Source: Tepidamorphaceae bacterium
Lineage (GTDB): Bacteria > Pseudomonadota > Alphaproteobacteria > Rhizobiales > JAKSCL01
DNA: 64,000 bases
Direction of reading: 5' to 3'
Assembly: GCA_028289445.1 (NCBI GenBank)
Contig: JANQPO010000021.1
Span: 186,001 to 250,000, forward strand
The position numbers and the translations under genes are program-made. How positions within the stretch are numbered: position 1 is the stretch's first letter; each line of letters opens with the position of its first letter. Below the pieces are notes generated by a model, which was not told where the DNA came from, made no database searches, and was given only the letters and a program-made list of their open reading frames with translations. This document shows positions 61,955 through 64,000 of this stretch, piece after piece.

Positions 61955-62836
61955 GGTGTAGTATCCCCGTCTAAGTGACCTTATTTTTGCATGGCTTTGC
62001 GGCGGCGCAGCGATCTGTGGGCTCCATCGCGGCACCCTGCGCCTTCAGTTGGAAGTGAATCCAAAATCGGTTTATGATCAATTTGGCCAATTTGATGATA
62101 TATTTTGCGCCCGTGCTAGTCGTCAATCGCCCCGACTTGGTCTGAAAGCCGATCAAATCCGAACGATGAGTTTCAGCCAGAGAAGACGCTTAACTGGTAA
62201 CCGAGCAATGCTCCTAGCGGACTGTTTCGCCTCCTTTTCGGCAGTGTCAGAACACCGTGAGGAGTTGTCACCCAATGCCGCGTCTTACATATGCTCCACG
62301 ATCTGACGATAAATCGATGGAATCGAGATGCTTGCCGAACCTTGAGTCAACCGCCTCAAAACGGCCCTTCTCGATAAGGTAGCTGAACGGGTCATGTTCA
62401 GTCTCGAGGTCTACGCAGCTGAGAGGAGCGCAATCTGCCAAGCTCGCAGCTTCGCTTTCCCACTGATGATAGTGGACCACGCACTTTGGTATGCGCATCA
62501 AAAGGCCAGGTCTCCAGATCCTTGTCACATTTCTCAGTCAGAACCATCCATCATCCGAAAGATCCTAAAGGCTGTCAGAAGCATCCGGACGACAATTGCG
62601 TTGATGGCGGGGTGATTTGAACCCGCAAGGCTAAGTCATTGATTTTGTTGAGGTGAAATTTGGCATCAGAACTGAAGACTGAGTAAGATATTGATTTATA
62701 TGGTTATCTTGTCCGGCTTTGGTTGCGGGAGCTTGCAACCAACGATATCAGCAGCGCCTTTTCCAAGCTGCGGCATGATGCTCCGACGACGTCCAAGTGG
62801 CGAAGGTGCATGGTGGAAGTGTATTCCGGCGCGGAC
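61955..62836. other. Long intergenic region with a 28-base palindrome and no supported gene
   Basis: About 880 bases, more AT-rich than the coding regions. The clearest feature is the palindrome at 62073-62100 (listed separately). Several 60-90 codon frames overlap each other here on both strands with no ribosome site and no family signal. Near 62617-62640 the minus strand contains GCGGGTTCAAATC, which matches a tRNA T-loop but lacks a paired stem. Confidence 0.5.
62073..62100. promoter_or_regulatory. 28-base palindromic operator upstream of TRAP system 5 operon
   Basis: The core TTGGCCAA (62083-62090) is perfect. Outward, ATCAA at 62077-62081 pairs with TTGAT at 62092-62096, and TAT at 62073-62075 pairs with ATA at 62098-62100, with two mismatched positions in all (12 of 14 pairs). 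It lies about 120 bases upstream of the dctP start. The symmetric form suggests a dimeric GntR, TetR or LacI-type repressor, none of which is encoded in the operon. Confidence 0.6.
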
Positions 62837-63862
62837 TCAAGAAGCGGTATCCTCGCCGCAATCGATCCCGGTGGAGTCCGGCGGATGATGGAGATGACAT
62901 GCGACCTTGCGGGCACTCCGTTGGCACTGTTTCAGTTTCGGTATCGATGTCTCGCATACCTTGCCGATCTTCATCGGGCAGCGCGGGTGGAAGGCGCAGC
63001 CGGGCGGCGGGTCGATCGGCGAGGGGACTTCGCCTTCAAGGACGATTTCCTCGCGCGCGATGTCTGGGTGGCTGGGTAGTGCTGCTGAGAACAGGGCCTT
63101 GGTGTAGGGGTGGAGAGGTTCGGCGAAGAGTTCTCTTGTCGGCGCGATTTCGACGATCCGGCCGAGATACATCACGGCGACCTTGTCCGCCATATAGCGG
63201 GTGGTGCCCAGGTCATGAGCGACCATGATGTAGGACATGCCGAATTCGGCCTGTAGGTCCTTGAACAGGTTCATGATCTGTGAGCGGATCGAGACATCGA
63301 GTGCCGACACGGGCTCGTCCAGCACGAGAAGTTTGGGGTCAGAGATGAGGGCGCTCGCGATCGCTATGCGCTGGCGTTGACCACCGGAGAACTCGTGCGG
63401 GAAGTTGCGGGCCTGTTCCGGTCGAAGCCCGACCGCCGACAGGACATTGGCGACTTTTTCCCGCACCTGCACACTGCTGACCTTGTGGTTCACGACCAGC
63501 GCTTCCGAGACGATATCGTAGACGCGCATGCGCGGGTTCAGAGAGGACCAGGGATCCTGGAAAACGGCTTGAACATCCACGCGAAACTGCCGCAACTCCT
63601 CACCATCGAGCGCGTGCACATTCTTACCGTCCATCTCCACGGTACCGCTGGTCGGTGTTTCCTGGCGCAAGATCAGTTTGGCCGTCGTCGACTTGCCGCA
63701 ACCGGACTCACCGACAAGTGCCAGCGTCTCGCCCGCTTCAAGCGCGAGATCGATCCCGTCCACGGCGTGTACGTGACCCACGACCTTCTCGCGGATCAGT
63801 CCCTTGGTGACCGGGAAATGCTTAGTCACGGACTCAAGCTTCAGGATCGGCTCGGCGTCCAT
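62837..63862 (-). CDS. Oligopeptide-type ABC importer ATPase, DppF/OppF-like (importer C)
   Basis: 341 residues. Walker A GESGCGKSTTAKLIL, signature [16 protein letters not shown], Walker [13 protein letters not shown], switch VAHDLGTTRYM and the C-terminal cysteine motif GCAFHPRCPMKIGKVC are present. ATG 63862 follows GGAGGATACGG and overlaps the upstream ATPase stop by 22 bases. Last gene of an importer that continues beyond the right edge. Confidence 0.92.
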   Translation of the reverse strand: MDAEPILKLESVTKHFPVTKGLIREKVVGHVHAVDGIDLALEAGETLALVGESGCGKSTTAKLILRQETPTSGTVEMDGKNVHALDGEELRQFRVDVQAVFQDPWSSLNPRMRVYDIVSEALVVNHKVSSVQVREKVANVLSAVGLRPEQARNFPHEFSGGQRQRIAIASALISDPKLLVLDEPVSALDVSIRSQIMNLFKDLQAEFGMSYIMVAHDLGTTRYMADKVAVMYLGRIVEIAPTRELFAEPLHPYTKALFSAALPSHPDIAREEIVLEGEVPSPIDPPPGCAFHPRCPMKIGKVCETSIPKLKQCQRSARKVACHLHHPPDSTGIDCGEDTAS

Positions 63863-64000
63863 TCCGTATCCTCCAGCGCCCAACAGCTCGCGCAGTGTTG
63901 CGTGCCCGCCGGACTTTCGTAGGTTGGCGGGTAGTCGGCCTCGCACTTAGACATGGCTTGGTCGCAGCGGGGCGCGAACCGACATCCCTTCGGCATGTCC
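63841..64000 (-). CDS. Oligopeptide-type ABC importer ATPase, DppD/OppD-like C-terminus (importer C), cut by window edge
   Basis: The last 53 codons of a leftward gene read DMPKGCRFAPRCDQAMSKCE and end ASCWALEDTEWTPSRS before a TGA at 63841-63843. The GCRFAPRC cysteine motif with a final CASCW is the standard C-terminal end of DppD-type ATPases. It overlaps the next ATPase gene by 22 bases. The start lies outside the window. Confidence 0.85.
   Translation of the reverse strand, partial: DMPKGCRFAPRCDQAMSKCEADYPPTYESPAGTQHCASCWALEDTEWTPSRS

Noticed and set aside
62268-62528. 86-codon leftward frame in the 62 kb spacer
   Set aside because: Overlapped by an equally long rightward frame, without ribosome site or domain signal.

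Overview
The window looks like chromosome, megaplasmid or island DNA of an alphaproteobacterium, probably Hyphomicrobiales or Rhodobacterales. This is an inference from the GC-rich coding sequence, the frequent GTG/TTG starts, the ATGA gene overlaps and the very high density of TRAP and ABC solute importers. I saw no rRNA, intact tRNA, CRISPR array, phage module or replication gene. The only mobile-element trace is a decayed IS3-type transposase fragment near 43.1 kb.

Almost the whole window is catabolic and modular: importer, one or more catabolic enzymes, and a local regulator. There are five complete TRAP systems (dctPQM-type: 7.3-10.1, 11.3-14.3, 25.9-28.8, 38.4-41.3 and 59.1-62.0 kb). 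There is one spermidine/putrescine-type ABC importer (3.2-7.2 kb), two complete oligopeptide-type ABC importers (30.2-37.1 and 45.9-51.3 kb) and the end of a third at the right edge.

Layout. (1) 0-10.1 kb: truncated LysR regulator, RraA-like aldolase, M20 amidohydrolase, Pot-type ABC importer and TRAP system 1. (2) 10.5-20.3 kb: sugar isomerase-like TIM barrel, TRAP system 2, a SAM methyltransferase and a serine/alanine-glyoxylate aminotransferase, divergent from a D-2-hydroxyacid dehydrogenase (FAD plus Fe-S) and a GntR regulator, with a palindromic shared promoter. (3) 20.3-30.1 kb: solo BtuF-like protein, a small cysteine-rich protein, a flavoprotein set resembling D-hydroxyproline/opine/HCN-synthase-type dehydrogenases, a DadA-like oxidase and TRAP system 3, opposed to a LacI regulator with an evident operator. 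(4) 30.2-38.1 kb: Dpp-type importer with an embedded enolase-superfamily enzyme and a divergent LysR. (5) 38.4-42.9 kb: DapA-family lyase/aldolase, GntR regulator and TRAP system 4, with tandem palindromes upstream. (6) 43.0-51.3 kb: transposase remnant, LysR, MmgE/PrpD protein and a second Dpp-type importer. (7) 51.4-62.0 kb: one nine-gene leftward operon of TRAP system 5, a GlxA-like AraC regulator, a GST-like protein, HyuA, HyuB, a class I glutamine amidotransferase and a class V aminotransferase-fold enzyme. I see this as the best candidate for an undescribed pathway. (8) 62.8-64.0 kb: ATPase genes of a third peptide-type importer.

Two patterns cut across the modules. Six of the eight solute-binding-protein genes are followed within about 8-50 bases by a strong, unrelated stem-loop, suggesting a shared way of setting binding-protein dose. 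Most divergent or leader regions carry a distinct palindrome that can be paired with a nearby regulator. Substrates are not determinable from sequence alone; pathway assignments are inferences from enzyme families.
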